From Aplidium turbinatum (lineage: Eukaryota; Chordata; Ascidiacea; Aplousobranchia; Polyclinidae): a stretch of DNA of 64,000 nt. The notes under the pieces were generated by a model that was given only the letters and a program-made list of their open reading frames with translations, did not search any database and was not told the origin of the DNA. The stretch spans positions 744,001 to 808,000 of the forward strand of contig OU964932.1 of NCBI GenBank assembly GCA_918807975.1, given 5' to 3'. Of the stretch, positions 1-11,894 are shown piece by piece; the first letter of the stretch is position 1; every line of letters begins with the position of its first letter. Both the position numbers and the translations under genes were made by a program.

Positions 1-157
1 CGTACTAAAAGTGAAAATTATTGAAAAGAAATTGTCTTTTCAAAAAAATTTTTCCAAGACATTTCATACAGTGAAAAATAATTTTTTTTTGCGAAACTAT
101 CCAATTCCTTTTGTTTGAAACTAACGTCATTAAAAATTGTCTAAGAAAGTTTTTTTA

Positions 158-324
158 CGTACTAAAAGTGAAAATTATTGAAAAAAATTTTCTTTTCAAA
201 AAAAATTTTCAAAAATTTTTCTAAGACATTTCATACAGTGAAAAATAATTTTTTTTTGCGAAGCTGTCTAATTCTTTTTGTTTGAAACTAACGTCATTAA
301 AAATTGTCTAAGAAAGTTTTTTTA
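158..324 (+). repeat. Representative long (L) monomer, 167 bp
   Basis: Type example of the L class. After GTGAAAATTATTG it has the block TTTTCTTTTC, an A-run, then TTTTCAAAAATTTTTC. The extra run of about 10 bases relative to S lies in this central A/T block. The second half carries the CTGTCTAATTC variant, here preceded by GCGAAG. Common sub-variants elsewhere are CTTTC for TTTTC, an AAGATTTTC form, and CAAACATTT for CAAAAATTT. These sub-variants serve as tags for tracing higher-order copies. Confidence 0.93.
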
Positions 325-481
325 CGTACTAAAAGTGAAAATTATTGAAAAGAAATTGTCTTTTCAAAAAAATTTTTCCAAGACATTTCATACAGTGAAA
401 AATAATTTTTTTTTGCGAAACTATCCAATTCTTTTTGTTTGAAACTAACGTCATTAAAAATTGTCTAAAAAAGTTTTTTTA
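325..481 (+). repeat. Representative short (S) monomer, 157 bp
   Basis: Type example of the S class, subtype with GAAAAGAAATTGTC. It lacks the additional 10 bp of the L class and carries CTATCCAATTC in its second half. Other S subtypes have eight A's in place of AAAAGAAA, CTTTTAAAAA in place of CTTTTCAAAA, a 3-bp loss giving TTTCTGACATT, or ATTCCATAC in place of TTTCATAC. The subtypes recur in fixed order and so define the higher-order units. Confidence 0.93.
345..367. other. Conserved dyad: TTGAAAAG / CTTTTCAA, 7-base spacer (example)
   Basis: In the GAAAAGAAATTGTC subtype of S, TTGAAAAG (345-352) and CTTTTCAA (360-367) are perfect 8-bp inverted repeats around AAATTGT. In the other S and L types a 7-bp core, TTGAAAA and TTTTCAA, is kept with an 8-9 base spacer. 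The dyad therefore recurs about once per 160 bp across most of the array. Dyads are common in centromeric satellites, but a role here is inference. Symmetry by chance is possible given the A/T-rich composition. Confidence 0.6.
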
Positions 482-1129
482 CGTACTAAAAGTGAAAATT
501 ATTGAAAAAAAATTGTCTTTTAAAAAAAATTTTTCTAAGACATTTCATACCATGAAAAATAATTTTTTTTTGCGAAACTATCCAATTCTTTTTGTTTGAA
601 ACTAACGTCATTAAAAATTGTCTAAGAAAGTTTTTTTACGTACTAAAAGTGAAAATTATTGAAAAAAACTTTCTTTTCAAAAAAAAATTTTCAAAAATTT
701 TTCTAAGACATTTCATACAGTGAAAAATAATTTTTTTTTGCGAGCTGTCTAATTCTTTTTGTTTGAAACCAACGACATTAAAAATTGTCTAAGAAAGTTT
801 TTTTACGTACTAAAAGTGAAAATTATTGAAAAAAAATTGTCTTTTCAAAAAAATTTTTCTAAGACATTTCATACAGTGAAAAATAATTTTTTTTTGCGAA
901 ACTATCCAATTCTTTTTGTTTGAAACTAACGTCATTAAAAATTGTCTAAGAAAGTTTTTTTACGTACTAAAAGTGAAAATTATTAAAAAAAATTTTCTTT
1001 TCAAAAAAAATTTTCAAAAATTTTTCTAATACATTTCATACAGTGAAAAATAATTTTTTTTTGCGAAACTGTCTAATTCTTTTTGTTTGAAACTAACGTC
1101 ATTAAAAATTGTCTAAGAAAGTTTTTTTA

Positions 1130-2401
1130 CGTACTAAAAGTGAAAATTATTGAAAAAAATTTTCTTTTCAAAAAAGATTTTCAAAAATTTTTCTAAGACA
1201 TTTCATACAGTGAAAACTAATTTTTTTTTGCGAAACTGTCTAATTCTTTTTGTTTGAAACTAACGTCATTAAAAATTGTCTAAGAAAGTTTTTTTTACGT
1301 ACTAAAAGTGAAAATTATTGAAAAAAAATTGTCTTTTCAAAAAAATTTTCTAAGACATTTCATACAGTGAAAAAAAACTTTTTTGCGAAACTATCCAATT
1401 CTTTTTGTTTGAAATTAACGTCATTGAAAATGGTCTAAAAAAGCTTTTTTACGTACTAAAAGTGAAAATTATTGAAAAGAAATTGTCTTTTCAAAAAAAT
1501 TTTTCTAAGACATTCCATACAGTGAAAAATAATTTTTTTTTGCGAAACTATCCAATTCTTTTTGTTTGAAACTAACGTCATTAAAAATTGTCTAAGAAAG
1601 TTTTTTTACGTACTAAAAGTGAAAATTATTGAAAAGAAATTGTCTTTTCAAAAAAATTTCTCTAAAACATTCCATACAGTGAAAAATAATTTTTTTTTGC
1701 GAAACTATCCAATTCTTTTTGTTTGAAACTAACGTCATTAAAAATTGTCTAAGAAAGTTTTTTTACGTACTAAAAGTGAAAATTATTGAAAAAAAATTGT
1801 CTTTTCAAAAAAATTTTTCTGACATTTCATACAGTGAAAAATAATTTTTTTTTGCGAAACTATCCAATTCTTTTTGTTTGAAACTAACGTCATTGAAAAT
1901 GGTCTAAAAAAGATTTTTTACGTACTAAAAGTGAAAATTATTGAAAAAAAATTGTCTTTAAAAAAAAATTTTTCTAACACATTTCATACAGTGAAAAATA
2001 ATTTTTTTTTGCGAAACTGTCTAATTCTTTTTGTTTGAAACTAACGTCATTAAAAATTGTCTAAGAAAGTTTTTTTACGTACTAAAAGTGAAAATTATTG
2101 AAAAAAAATTGTCTTTTCAAAAAAATTTTTCTAAGACATTTCATACAGTGAAAAATAATTTTTTTTTGCGAAACTATTCAATTCTTTTTGTTTGAAACTA
2201 ACGTCATTAAAAATTGTCTAAGAAAGTTTTTTTACGTACTAAAATTGAAAATCATTGAAAAAAACTTTCTTTTCAAAAAAAATTTTCAAAAATTTTTCTA
2301 AGACATTTCATACAGTGAAAAATAATTTTTTTTTGCGAAACTGTCTAATTCTTTTTGTTTGAAACTAACGTCATTAAAAATTGTCTAAGAAAGTTTTTTT
2401 A
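1130..2401 (+). repeat. 8-monomer higher-order unit, 1,272 bp, copy 1
   Basis: Starts with an L monomer of the AAGATTTTC/GAAAACTAA subtype, followed by five S monomers with diagnostic variants: ACTTTTTTGCG with AAGCTT at 1441, then ATTCCATAC, then CTCTAAAACATTCC, then TTTCTGACATT, then CTTTTAAAAA with CTAACACATTTC. It ends with an L copy carrying the unusual ACTAAAATTGAAAATCATTG. The same order follows immediately downstream. Confidence 0.9.
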
Positions 2402-3673
2402 CGTACTAAAAGTGAAAATTATTGAAAAAAATTTTCTTTTCAAAAAAGATTTTCAAAAATTTTTCTAAGACATTTCATACAGTGAAAACTAATTTTTTTT
2501 TGCGAAACTGTCTAATTCTTTTTGTTTGAAACTAACGTCATTAAAAATTGTCTAAGAAAGTTTTTTTTACGTACTAAAAGTGAAAATTATTGAAAAAAAA
2601 TTGTCTTTTCAAAAAAATTTTCTAAGACATTTCATACAGTGAAAAAAAACTTTTTTGCGAAACTATCCAATTCTTTTTGTTTGAAATTAACGTCATTGAA
2701 AATGGTCTAAAAAAGCTTTTTTACGTACTAAAAGTGAAAATTATTGAAAAGAAATTGTCTTTTCAAAAAAATTTTTCTAAGACATTCCATACAGTGAAAA
2801 ATAATTTTTTTTTGCGAAACTATCCAATTCTTTTTGTTTGAAACTAACGTCATTAAAAATTGTCTAAGAAAGTTTTTTTACGTACTAAAAGTGAAAATTA
2901 TTGAAAAGAAATTGTCTTTTCAAAAAAATTTCTCTAAAACATTCCATACAGTGAAAAATAATTTTTTTTTGCGAAACTATCCAATTCTTTTTGTTTGAAA
3001 CTAACGTCATTAAAAATTGTCTAAGAAAGTTTTTTTACGTACTAAAAGTGAAAATTATTGAAAAAAAATTGTCTTTTCAAAAAAATTTTTCTGACATTTC
3101 ATACAGTGAAAAATAATTTTTTTTTGCGAAACTATCCAATTCTTTTTGTTTGAAACTAACGTCATTGAAAATGGTCTAAAAAAGATTTTTTACGTACTAA
3201 AAGTGAAAATTATTGAAAAAAAATTGTCTTTTAAAAAAAATTTTTCTAACACATTTCATACAGTGAAAAATAATTTTTTTTTGCGAAACTGTCTAATTCT
3301 TTTTGTTTGAAACTAACGTCATTAAAAATTGTCTAAGAAAGTTTTTTTACGTACTAAAAGTGAAAATTATTGAAAAAAAATTGTCTTTTCAAAAAAATTT
3401 TTCTAAGACATTTCATACAGTGAAAAATAATTTTTTTTTGCGAAACTATTCAATTCTTTTTGTTTGAAACTAACGTCATTAAAAATTGTCTAAGAAAGTT
3501 TTTTTACGTACTAAAATTGAAAATCATTGAAAAAAACTTTCTTTTCAAAAAAAATTTTCAAAAATTTTTCTAAGACATTTCATACAGTGAAAAATAATTT
3601 TTTTTTGCGAAACTGTCTAATTCTTTTTGTTTGAAACTAACGTCATTAAAAATTGTCTAAGAAAGTTTTTTTA
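2402..3673 (+). repeat. 8-monomer higher-order unit, 1,272 bp, copy 2
   Basis: Tandem partner of the preceding unit. Motif starts 1130 and 2402, the AAGCTT sites 1441 and 2713, and the rare ACTAAAATTG monomer at 2235 and 3507 are all 1,272 bp apart. The match ends at about 3674, where the next L monomer has CTTTC instead of the AAGATTTTC form. This is a recent-looking tandem duplication of eight whole monomers. Confidence 0.9.
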
Positions 3674-6600
3674 CGTACTAAAAGTGAAAATTATTGAAAA
3701 AAACTTTCTTTTCAAAAAAAATTTTCAAACATTTTTCTAAGACATTTCATACAGTGAAAAATAATTTTTTTTGCGAAACTGTCTAATTCTTTTTGTTTGA
3801 AACTAACGTCATTAAAAATTGTCTAAGAAAGTTTTCTTACGTACTAAAAGTGAAAATTATTGAAAAGAAATTGTCTTTTCAAAAAAATTTTTCTAAGACA
3901 TTTCATACAGTGAAAAATAATTTTTTTTTGCGAAACTATCCAATTCTTTTTGTTTGAAACTAACGTCATTAAAAATTCTCTAAGAAAGTTTTTTTACGTA
4001 CTAAAAGTGAAAATTATTGAAAAAAACTTTCTTTTCAAAAAAAAATTTTCAAAAATTTTTCTAAGACATTTCATACAGTGAAAAATAATTTTTTTTTGCG
4101 AAACTGTCTAATTCTTTTTGTTTGAAATTAACGTCATTAAAAATTGTCTAAGAAAGCTTTTTTACGTACTAAAAGTGAAAATTATTGAAAAAAAATTGTC
4201 TTTTCAAAAAAATTTTTCCAAGACATTTCATACAGTGAAAAATAATTTTTTTTTGCGAAACTATCCAATTCTTTTTGTTTGAAACTAACGTCATTAAAAA
4301 TTGTCTAAGAAAGTTTTTTTACGTACTAAAAGTGAAAATTATTGAAAAAAATTGTCTTTTCAAAAAAAATTTTCAAAAATTTTTCTAAGACATTTCATAC
4401 AGTGAAAAATAATTTTTTTTTGCGAAACTGTCTAATTCTTTTTGTTTGAAACTAACGTCATTAAAAATTGTCTAAGAAAGTTTTTTTTACATACTAAAAG
4501 TGAAAATTATTGAAAAAAAATTGTCTTTTCAAAAAAATTTTTCTAAGACATTTCATACCATGAAAAATAATTTTTTTTTGCGAAACTATCCAATTCTTTT
4601 TGTTTGAAACTAACGTCATTAAAAATTGTCTAAGAAAGTTTTTTTACGTACTAAAAGTGAAAATTATTGAAAAAAACTTTCTTTTCAAAAAAAAATTTTC
4701 AAAAATTTTTCTAAGACATTTCATACAGTGAAAAATAATTTTTTTTTGCGAAACTGTCTAATTCTTTTTGTTTGAAACTAACGTCATTAAAAATTGTCTA
4801 AGAAAGTTTTTTTACGTACTAAAAGTGAAAATTATTGAAAAAAATTTTCTTTTCAAAAAAGATTTTCAAAAATTTTTCTAAGACATTTCATACAGTGAAA
4901 ACTAATTTTTTTTTGCGAAACTGTCTAATTCTTTTTGTTTGAAACTAACGTCATTAAAAATTGTCTAAGAAAGTTTTTTTTACATACTAAAAGTGAAAAT
5001 TATTGAAAAAAAATTGTCTTTTCAAAAAAATTTTTCTAAGACATTTCATACCATGAAAAATAATTTTTTTTTGCGAAACTATCCAATTCTTTTTGTTTGA
5101 AACTAACGTCATTAAAAATTGTCTAAGAAAGTTTTTTTACGTACTAAAAGTGAAAATTATTGAAAAAAACATTCTTTTCAAAAAAAAATTTTCAAAAATT
5201 TTTCTAAGACATTTCATACAGTGAAAAATAATTTTTTTTTGCGAAACTGTCTAATTCTTTTTGTTTGAAACCAACGACATTAAAAATTGTCTAAGAAAGT
5301 TTTTTTACGTACTAAAAGTGAAAATTATTGAAAAAAAATTGTCTTTTCAAAAAAATTTTCTAAGACATTTCATACAGTGAAAAATAATTTTTTTTTGCGA
5401 AACTATCCAATTCTTTTTGTTTGAAACTAACGTCATTAAAAATTGTCTAAGAAAGTTTTTTTACGTACTAAAAGTGAAAATTATTGAAAAAAATTTTCTT
5501 TTCAAAAAAAATTTTCAAAAATTTTTCTAATACATTTCATACAGTGAAAAATAATTTTTTTTTGCGAAACTGTCTAATTCTTTTTGTTTGAAACTAACGT
5601 CATTAAAAATTGTCTAAGAAAGTTTTTTTACGTACTAAAAGTGAAAATTATTGAAAAAAATTTTCTTTTCAAAAAAGATTTTCAAAAATTTTTCTAAGAC
5701 ATTTCATACAGTGAAAACTAATTTTTTTTTGCGAAACTGTCTAATTCTTTTTGTTTGAAACTAACGTCATTAAAAATTGTCTAAGAAAGTTTTTTTTACG
5801 TACTAAAAGTGAAAATTATTGAAAAAAAATTGTCTTTTCAAAAAAATTTTCTAAGACATTTCATACAGTGAAAAAAAACTTTTTTGCGAAACTATCCAAT
5901 TCTTTTTGTTTGAAATTAACGTCATTGAAAATGGTCTAAAAAAGCTTTTTTACGTACTAAAAGTGAAAATTATTGAAAAGAAATTGTCTTTTCAAAAAAA
6001 TTTTTCTAAGACATTCCATACAGTGAAAAATAATTTTTTTTTGCGAAACTATCCAATTCTTTTTGTTTGAAACTAACGTCATTAAAAATTGTCTAAGAAA
6101 GTTTTTTTACGTACTAAAAGTGAAAATTATTGAAAAGAAATTGTCTTTTCAAAAAAATTTCTCTAAAACATTCCATACAGTGAAAAATAATTTTTTTTTG
6201 CGAAACTATCCAATTCTTTTTGTTTGAAACTAACGTCATTAAAAATTGTCTAAGAAAGTTTTTTTACGTACTAAAAGTGAAAATTATTGAAAAAAAATTG
6301 TCTTTTCAAAAAAATTTTTCTGACATTTCATACAGTGAAAAATAATTTTTTTTTGCGAAACTATCCAATTCTTTTTGTTTGAAACTAACGTCATTGAAAA
6401 TGGTCTAAAAAAGATTTTTTACGTACTAAAAGTGAAAATTATTGAAAAAAAATTGTCTTTTAAAAAAAATTTTTCTAACACATTTCATACAGTGAAAAAT
6501 AATTTTTTTTTGCGAAACTGTCTAATTCTTTTTGTTTGAAACTAACGTCATTAAAAATTGTCTAAGAAAGTTTTTTTACGTACTAAAAGTGAAAATTATT

Positions 6601-7070
6601 GAAAAAAATTTTCTTTTCAAAAAAAATTTTCAAACATTTTTCTAAGACATTTCATACAGTGAAAAATAATTTTTTTTGCGAAACTGTCTAATTCTTTTTG
6701 TTTGAAACTAACGTCATTAAAAATTGTCTAAGAAAGTTTTCTTACGTACTAAAAGTGAAAATTATTGAAAAAAAATTGTCTTTTCAAAAAAAATTTTCTA
6801 AGACATTTCATACAGTGAAAAATAATTTTTTTTTGCGAAACTATCCAATTCTTTTTGTTTGAAACTAACGTCATTAAAAATTGTCTAAGAAAGTTTTTTT
6901 TACGTACTAAAAGTAAAAATTATTGAAAAAAACTTTCTTTTCAAAAAAAAATTTTCAAAAATTTTTCTAAGACATTTCATACAGTGAAAAATAATTTTTT
7001 TTTGCGAAACTGTCTAATTCTTTTTGTTTGAAACTAACGTCATTAAAAATTGTCTAAGAAAGTTTTTTTA
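3350..7070 (+). repeat. 3,721-bp block, copy 1 (second copy at 24886)
   Basis: About 23 monomers that recur 21,536 bp downstream. Tags keep the exact offset: the ACTAAAATTG monomer (3507 and 25043), TACATAC variants (4490 and 26026; 4983 and 26519), AAGCTT (5942 and 27478), and the ACTAAAAGTAAAAATT monomer (6903 and 28439). The block length is unchanged between copies; I noticed only scattered base differences. Confidence 0.87.
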
Positions 7071-7237
7071 CGTACTAAAAGTGAAAATTATTGAAAAAAA
7101 TTTTCTTTTCAAAAAAGATTTTCAAAAATTTTTCTAAGACATTTCATACAGTGAAAAATAATTTTTTTTTGCGAAACTGTCTAATTCTTTTTGTTTGAAA
7201 CTAACGTCATTAAAAATTGTCTAAGAAAGTTTTTTTA
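4815..7237 (+). repeat. 15-monomer higher-order unit, 2,423 bp, copy 1
   Basis: Contains the five-S-monomer cassette with AAGCTT at 5942 and, before it, a TACATAC S monomer with CATACCATG (about 4982-5055). The TACATAC tag and the AAGCTT tag each recur 2,423 bp further on (7406 and 8365), so the unit is doubled in tandem. Confidence 0.85.
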
Positions 7238-9661
7238 CGTACTAAAAGTGAAAATTATTGAAAAAAATTTTCTTTTCAAAAAAGATTTTCAAAAATTTTT
7301 CTAAGACATTTCATACAGTGAAAACTAATTTTTTTTTGCGAAACTGTCTAATTCTTTTTGTTTGAAACTAACGTCATTAAAAATTGTCTAAGAAAGTTTT
7401 TTTTACATACTAAAAGTGAAAATTATTGAAAAAAAATTGTCTTTTCAAAAAAATTTTTCTAAGACATTTCATACCATGAAAAATAATTTTTTTTTGCGAA
7501 ACTATCCAATTCTTTTTGTTTGAAACTAACGTCATTAAAAATTGTCTAAGAAAGTTTTTTTACGTACTAAAAGTGAAAATTATTGAAAAAAACTTTCTTT
7601 TCAAAAAAAAATTTTCAAAAATTTTTCTAAGACATTTCATACAGTGAAAAATAATTTTTTTTTGCGAAACTGTCTAATTCTTTTTGTTTGAAACCAACGA
7701 CATTAAAAATTGTCTAAGAAAGTTTTTTTACGTACTAAAAGTGAAAATTATTGAAAAAAAATTGTCTTTTCAAAAAAATTTTCTAAGACATTTCATACAG
7801 TGAAAAATAATTTTTTTTTGCGAAACTATCCAATTCTTTTTGTTTGAAACTAACGTCATTAAAAATTGTCTAAGAAAGTTTTTTTACGTACTAAAAGTGA
7901 AAATTATTGAAAAAAATTTTCTTTTCAAAAAAAATTTTCAAAAATTTTTCTAATACATTTCATACAGTGAAAAATAATTTTTTTTTGCGAAACTGTCTAA
8001 TTCTTTTTGTTTGAAACTAACGTCATTAAAAATTGTCTAAGAAAGTTTTTTTACGTACTAAAAGTGAAAATTATTGAAAAAAATTTTCTTTTCAAAAAAG
8101 ATTTTCAAAAATTTTTCTAAGACATTTCATACAGTGAAAACTAATTTTTTTTTGCGAAACTGTCTAATTCTTTTTGTTTGAAACTAACGTCATTAAAAAT
8201 TGTCTAAGAAAGTTTTTTTTACGTACTAAAAGTGAAAATTATTGAAAAAAAATTGTCTTTTCAAAAAAATTTTCTAAGACATTTCATACAGTGAAAAAAA
8301 ACTTTTTTGCGAAACTATCCAATTCTTTTTGTTTGAAATTAACGTCATTGAAAATGGTCTAAAAAAGCTTTTTTACGTACTAAAAGTGAAAATTATTGAA
8401 AAGAAATTGTCTTTTCAAAAAAATTTTTCTAAGACATTCCATACAGTGAAAAATAATTTTTTTTTGCGAAACTATCCAATTCTTTTTGTTTGAAACTAAC
8501 GTCATTAAAAATTGTCTAAGAAAGTTTTTTTACGTACTAAAAGTGAAAATTATTGAAAAGAAATTGTCTTTTCAAAAAAATTTCTCTAAAACATTCCATA
8601 CAGTGAAAAATAATTTTTTTTTGCGAAACTATCCAATTCTTTTTGTTTGAAACTAACGTCATTAAAAATTGTCTAAGAAAGTTTTTTTACGTACTAAAAG
8701 TGAAAATTATTGAAAAAAAATTGTCTTTTCAAAAAAATTTTTCTGACATTTCATACAGTGAAAAATAATTTTTTTTTGCGAAACTATCCAATTCTTTTTG
8801 TTTGAAACTAACGTCATTGAAAATGGTCTAAAAAAGATTTTTTACGTACTAAAAGTGAAAATTATTGAAAAAAAATTGTCTTTTAAAAAAAATTTTTCTA
8901 ACACATTTCATACAGTGAAAAATAATTTTTTTTTGCGAAACTGTCTAATTCTTTTTGTTTGAAACTAACGTCATTAAAAATTGTCTAAGAAAGTTTTTTT
9001 ACGTACTAAAAGTGAAAATTATTGAAAAAAATTTTCTTTTCAAAAAAAATTTTCAAACATTTTTCTAAGACATTTCATACAGTGAAAAATAATTTTTTTT
9101 GCGAAACTGTCTAATTCTTTTTGTTTGAAACTAACGTCATTAAAAATTGTCTAAGAAAGTTTTCTTACGTACTAAAAGTGAAAATTATTGAAAAAAAATT
9201 GTCTTTTCAAAAAAAATTTTCTAAGACATTTCATACAGTGAAAAATAATTTTTTTTTGCGAAACTATCCAATTCTTTTTGTTTGAAACTAACGTCATTAA
9301 AAATTGTCTAAGAAAGTTTTTTTTACGTACTAAAAGTAAAAATTATTGAAAAAAACTTTCTTTTCAAAAAAAAATTTTCAAAAATTTTTCTAAGACATTT
9401 CATACAGTGAAAAATAATTTTTTTTTGCGAAACTGTCTAATTCTTTTTGTTTGAAACTAACGTCATTAAAAATTGTCTAAGAAAGTTTTTTTACGTACTA
9501 AAAGTGAAAATTATTGAAAAAAATTTTCTTTTCAAAAAAGATTTTCAAAAATTTTTCTAAGACATTTCATACAGTGAAAACTAATTTTTTTTTGCGAAAC
9601 TGTCTAATTCTTTTTGTTTGAAACTAACGTCATTAAAAATTGTCTAAGAAAGTTTTTTTTA
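7238..9661 (+). repeat. 15-monomer higher-order unit, about 2,423 bp, copy 2
   Basis: Tandem partner of the unit starting at 4815. It overlaps the beginning of the 9-monomer train that follows, because its last nine monomers are the same cassette that then repeats every 1,440 bp. Confidence 0.8.
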
Positions 9662-9804
9662 CGTACTAAAAGTGAAAATTATTGAAAAAAAATTGTCTTT
9701 TCAAAAAAATTTTCTAAGACATTTCATACAGTGAAAAAAAACTTTTTTGCGAAACTATCCAATTCTTTTTGTTTGAAATTAACGTCATTGAAAATGGTCT
9801 AAAA
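8365..9804 (+). repeat. 9-monomer higher-order unit, 1,440 bp (8365)
   Basis: Phased on the diagnostic AAGCTT. The successive monomers counted from motif starts 8376, 8533, 8690, 8845, 9002, 9168, 9326, 9494, 9662 and 9816 are 157, 157, 155, 157, 166, 158, 168, 168 and 154 bp, which sum to 1,440. The order is S, S, S, S, L, S, L, L, S. Confidence 0.9.
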
Positions 9805-11894
9805 AAGCTTTTTTACGTACTAAAAGTGAAAATTATTGAAAAGAAATTGTCTTTTCAAAAAAATTTTTCTAAGACATTCCATACAGTGAAAAATAATTTT
9901 TTTTTGCGAAACTATCCAATTCTTTTTGTTTGAAACTAACGTCATTAAAAATTGTCTAAGAAAGTTTTTTTACGTACTAAAAGTGAAAATTATTGAAAAG
10001 AAATTGTCTTTTCAAAAAAATTTCTCTAAAACATTCCATACAGTGAAAAATAATTTTTTTTTGCGAAACTATCCAATTCTTTTTGTTTGAAACTAACGTC
10101 ATTAAAAATTGTCTAAGAAAGTTTTTTTACGTACTAAAAGTGAAAATTATTGAAAAAAAATTGTCTTTTCAAAAAAATTTTTCTGACATTTCATACAGTG
10201 AAAAATAATTTTTTTTTGCGAAACTATCCAATTCTTTTTGTTTGAAACTAACGTCATTGAAAATGGTCTAAAAAAGATTTTTTACGTACTAAAAGTGAAA
10301 ATTATTGAAAAAAAATTGTCTTTTAAAAAAAATTTTTCTAAGACATTTCATACAGTGAAAAATAATTTTTTTTTGCGAAACTGTCTAATTCTTTTTGTTT
10401 GAAACTAACGTCATTAAAAATTGTCTAAGAAAGTTTTTTTACGTACTAAAAGTGAAAATTATTGAAAAAAATTTTCTTTTCAAAAAAAATTTTCAAACAT
10501 TTTTCTAAGACATTTCATACAGTGAAAAATAATTTTTTTTGCGAAACTGTCTAATTCTTTTTGTTTGAAACTAACGTCATTAAAAATTGTCTAAGAAAGT
10601 TTTCTTACGTACTAAAAGTGAAAATTATTGAAAAAAAATTGTCTTTTCAAAAAAAATTTTCTAAGACATTTCATACAGTGAAAAATAATTTTTTTTTGCG
10701 AAACTATCCAATTCTTTTTGTTTGAAACTAACGTCATTAAAAATTGTCTAAGAAAGTTTTTTTTACGTACTAAAAGTAAAAATTATTGAAAAAAACTTTC
10801 TTTTCAAAAAAAAATTTTCAAAAATTTTTCTAAGACATTTCATACAGTGAAAAATAATTTTTTTTTGCGAAACTGTCTAATTCTTTTTGTTTGAAACTAA
10901 CGTCATTAAAAATTGTCTAAGAAAGTTTTTTTTACATACTAAAAGTGAAAATTATTGAAAAAAAATTGTCTTTTCAAAAAAATTTTTCTAAGACATTTCA
11001 TACCATGAAAAATAATTTTTTTTTGCGAAACTATCCAATTCTTTTTGTTTGAAACTAACGTCATTAAAAATTGTCTAAGAAAGTTTTTTTACGTACTAAA
11101 AGTGAAAATTATTGAAAAAAACTTTCTTTTCAAAAAAAAATTTTCAAAAATTTTTCTAAGACATTTCATACAGTGAAAAATAATTTTTTTTTGCGAAACT
11201 GTCTAATTCTTTTTGTTTGAAACTAACGACATTAAAAATTGTCTAAGAAAGTTTTTTTACGTACTAAAAGTGAAAATTATTGAAAAAAAATTGTCTTTTC
11301 AAAAAAATTTTTCTAAGACATTTCATACAGTGAAAAATAATTTTTTTTTGCGAAACTATCCAATTCTTTTTGTTTGAAACTAACGTCATTAAAAATTGTC
11401 TAAGAAAGTTTTTTTACGTACTAAAAGTGAAAATTATTGAAAAAAATTTTCTTTTCAAAAAAAATTTTCAAAAATTTTTCTAATACATTTCATACAGTGA
11501 AAAATAATTTTTTTTTGCGAAACTGTCTAATTCTTTTTGTTTGAAACTAACGTCATTAAAAATTGTCTAAGAAAGTTTTTTTACGTACTAAAAGTGAAAA
11601 TTATTGAAAAAAATTTTCTTTTCAAAAAAGATTTTCAAAAATTTTTCTAAGACATTTCATACAGTGAAAACTAATTTTTTTTTGCGAAACTGTCTAATTC
11701 TTTTTGTTTGAAACTAACGTCATTAAAAATTGTCTAAGAAAGTTTTTTTTACGTACTAAAAGTGAAAATTATTGAAAAAAAATTGTCTTTTCAAAAAAAT
11801 TTTCTAAGACATTTCATACAGTGAAAAAAAACTTTTTTGCGAAACTATCCAATTCTTTTTGTTTGAAATTAACGTCATTGAAAATGGTCTAAAA
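9805..11894 (+). repeat. 13-monomer higher-order unit, 2,090 bp (9805)
   Basis: Same as the 9-monomer unit but with four more monomers (S-L-S-L, 650 bp). The first of these bears TACATAC (about 10935) and CATACCATG, the second AACGACATT, and the fourth CTAATACATTTC. They sit between the ACTAAAAGTAAAAATT L monomer and the AAGATTTTC L monomer. Confidence 0.9.

Larger units (their letters stand above)
1..1129 (+). repeat. Mixed S/L monomer run at the left window edge
   Basis: About seven monomers of both lengths, beginning with an S copy cut by the window edge. S and L mostly alternate, with one S-S pair. I see no higher-order copy boundary inside it and no gene. Confidence 0.85.

Noticed and set aside
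158-324. CENP-B box in the monomer
   Set aside because: No match to the CG-bearing core of the box (TTCG...A..CGGG). The nearest CpG context, TTGCGAAACT, does not fit.
345-375. Intrinsic transcription terminator
   Set aside because: The dyad is A/T-only in its arms except one G:C or two, recurs in every monomer, and follows no gene. It is a satellite feature.
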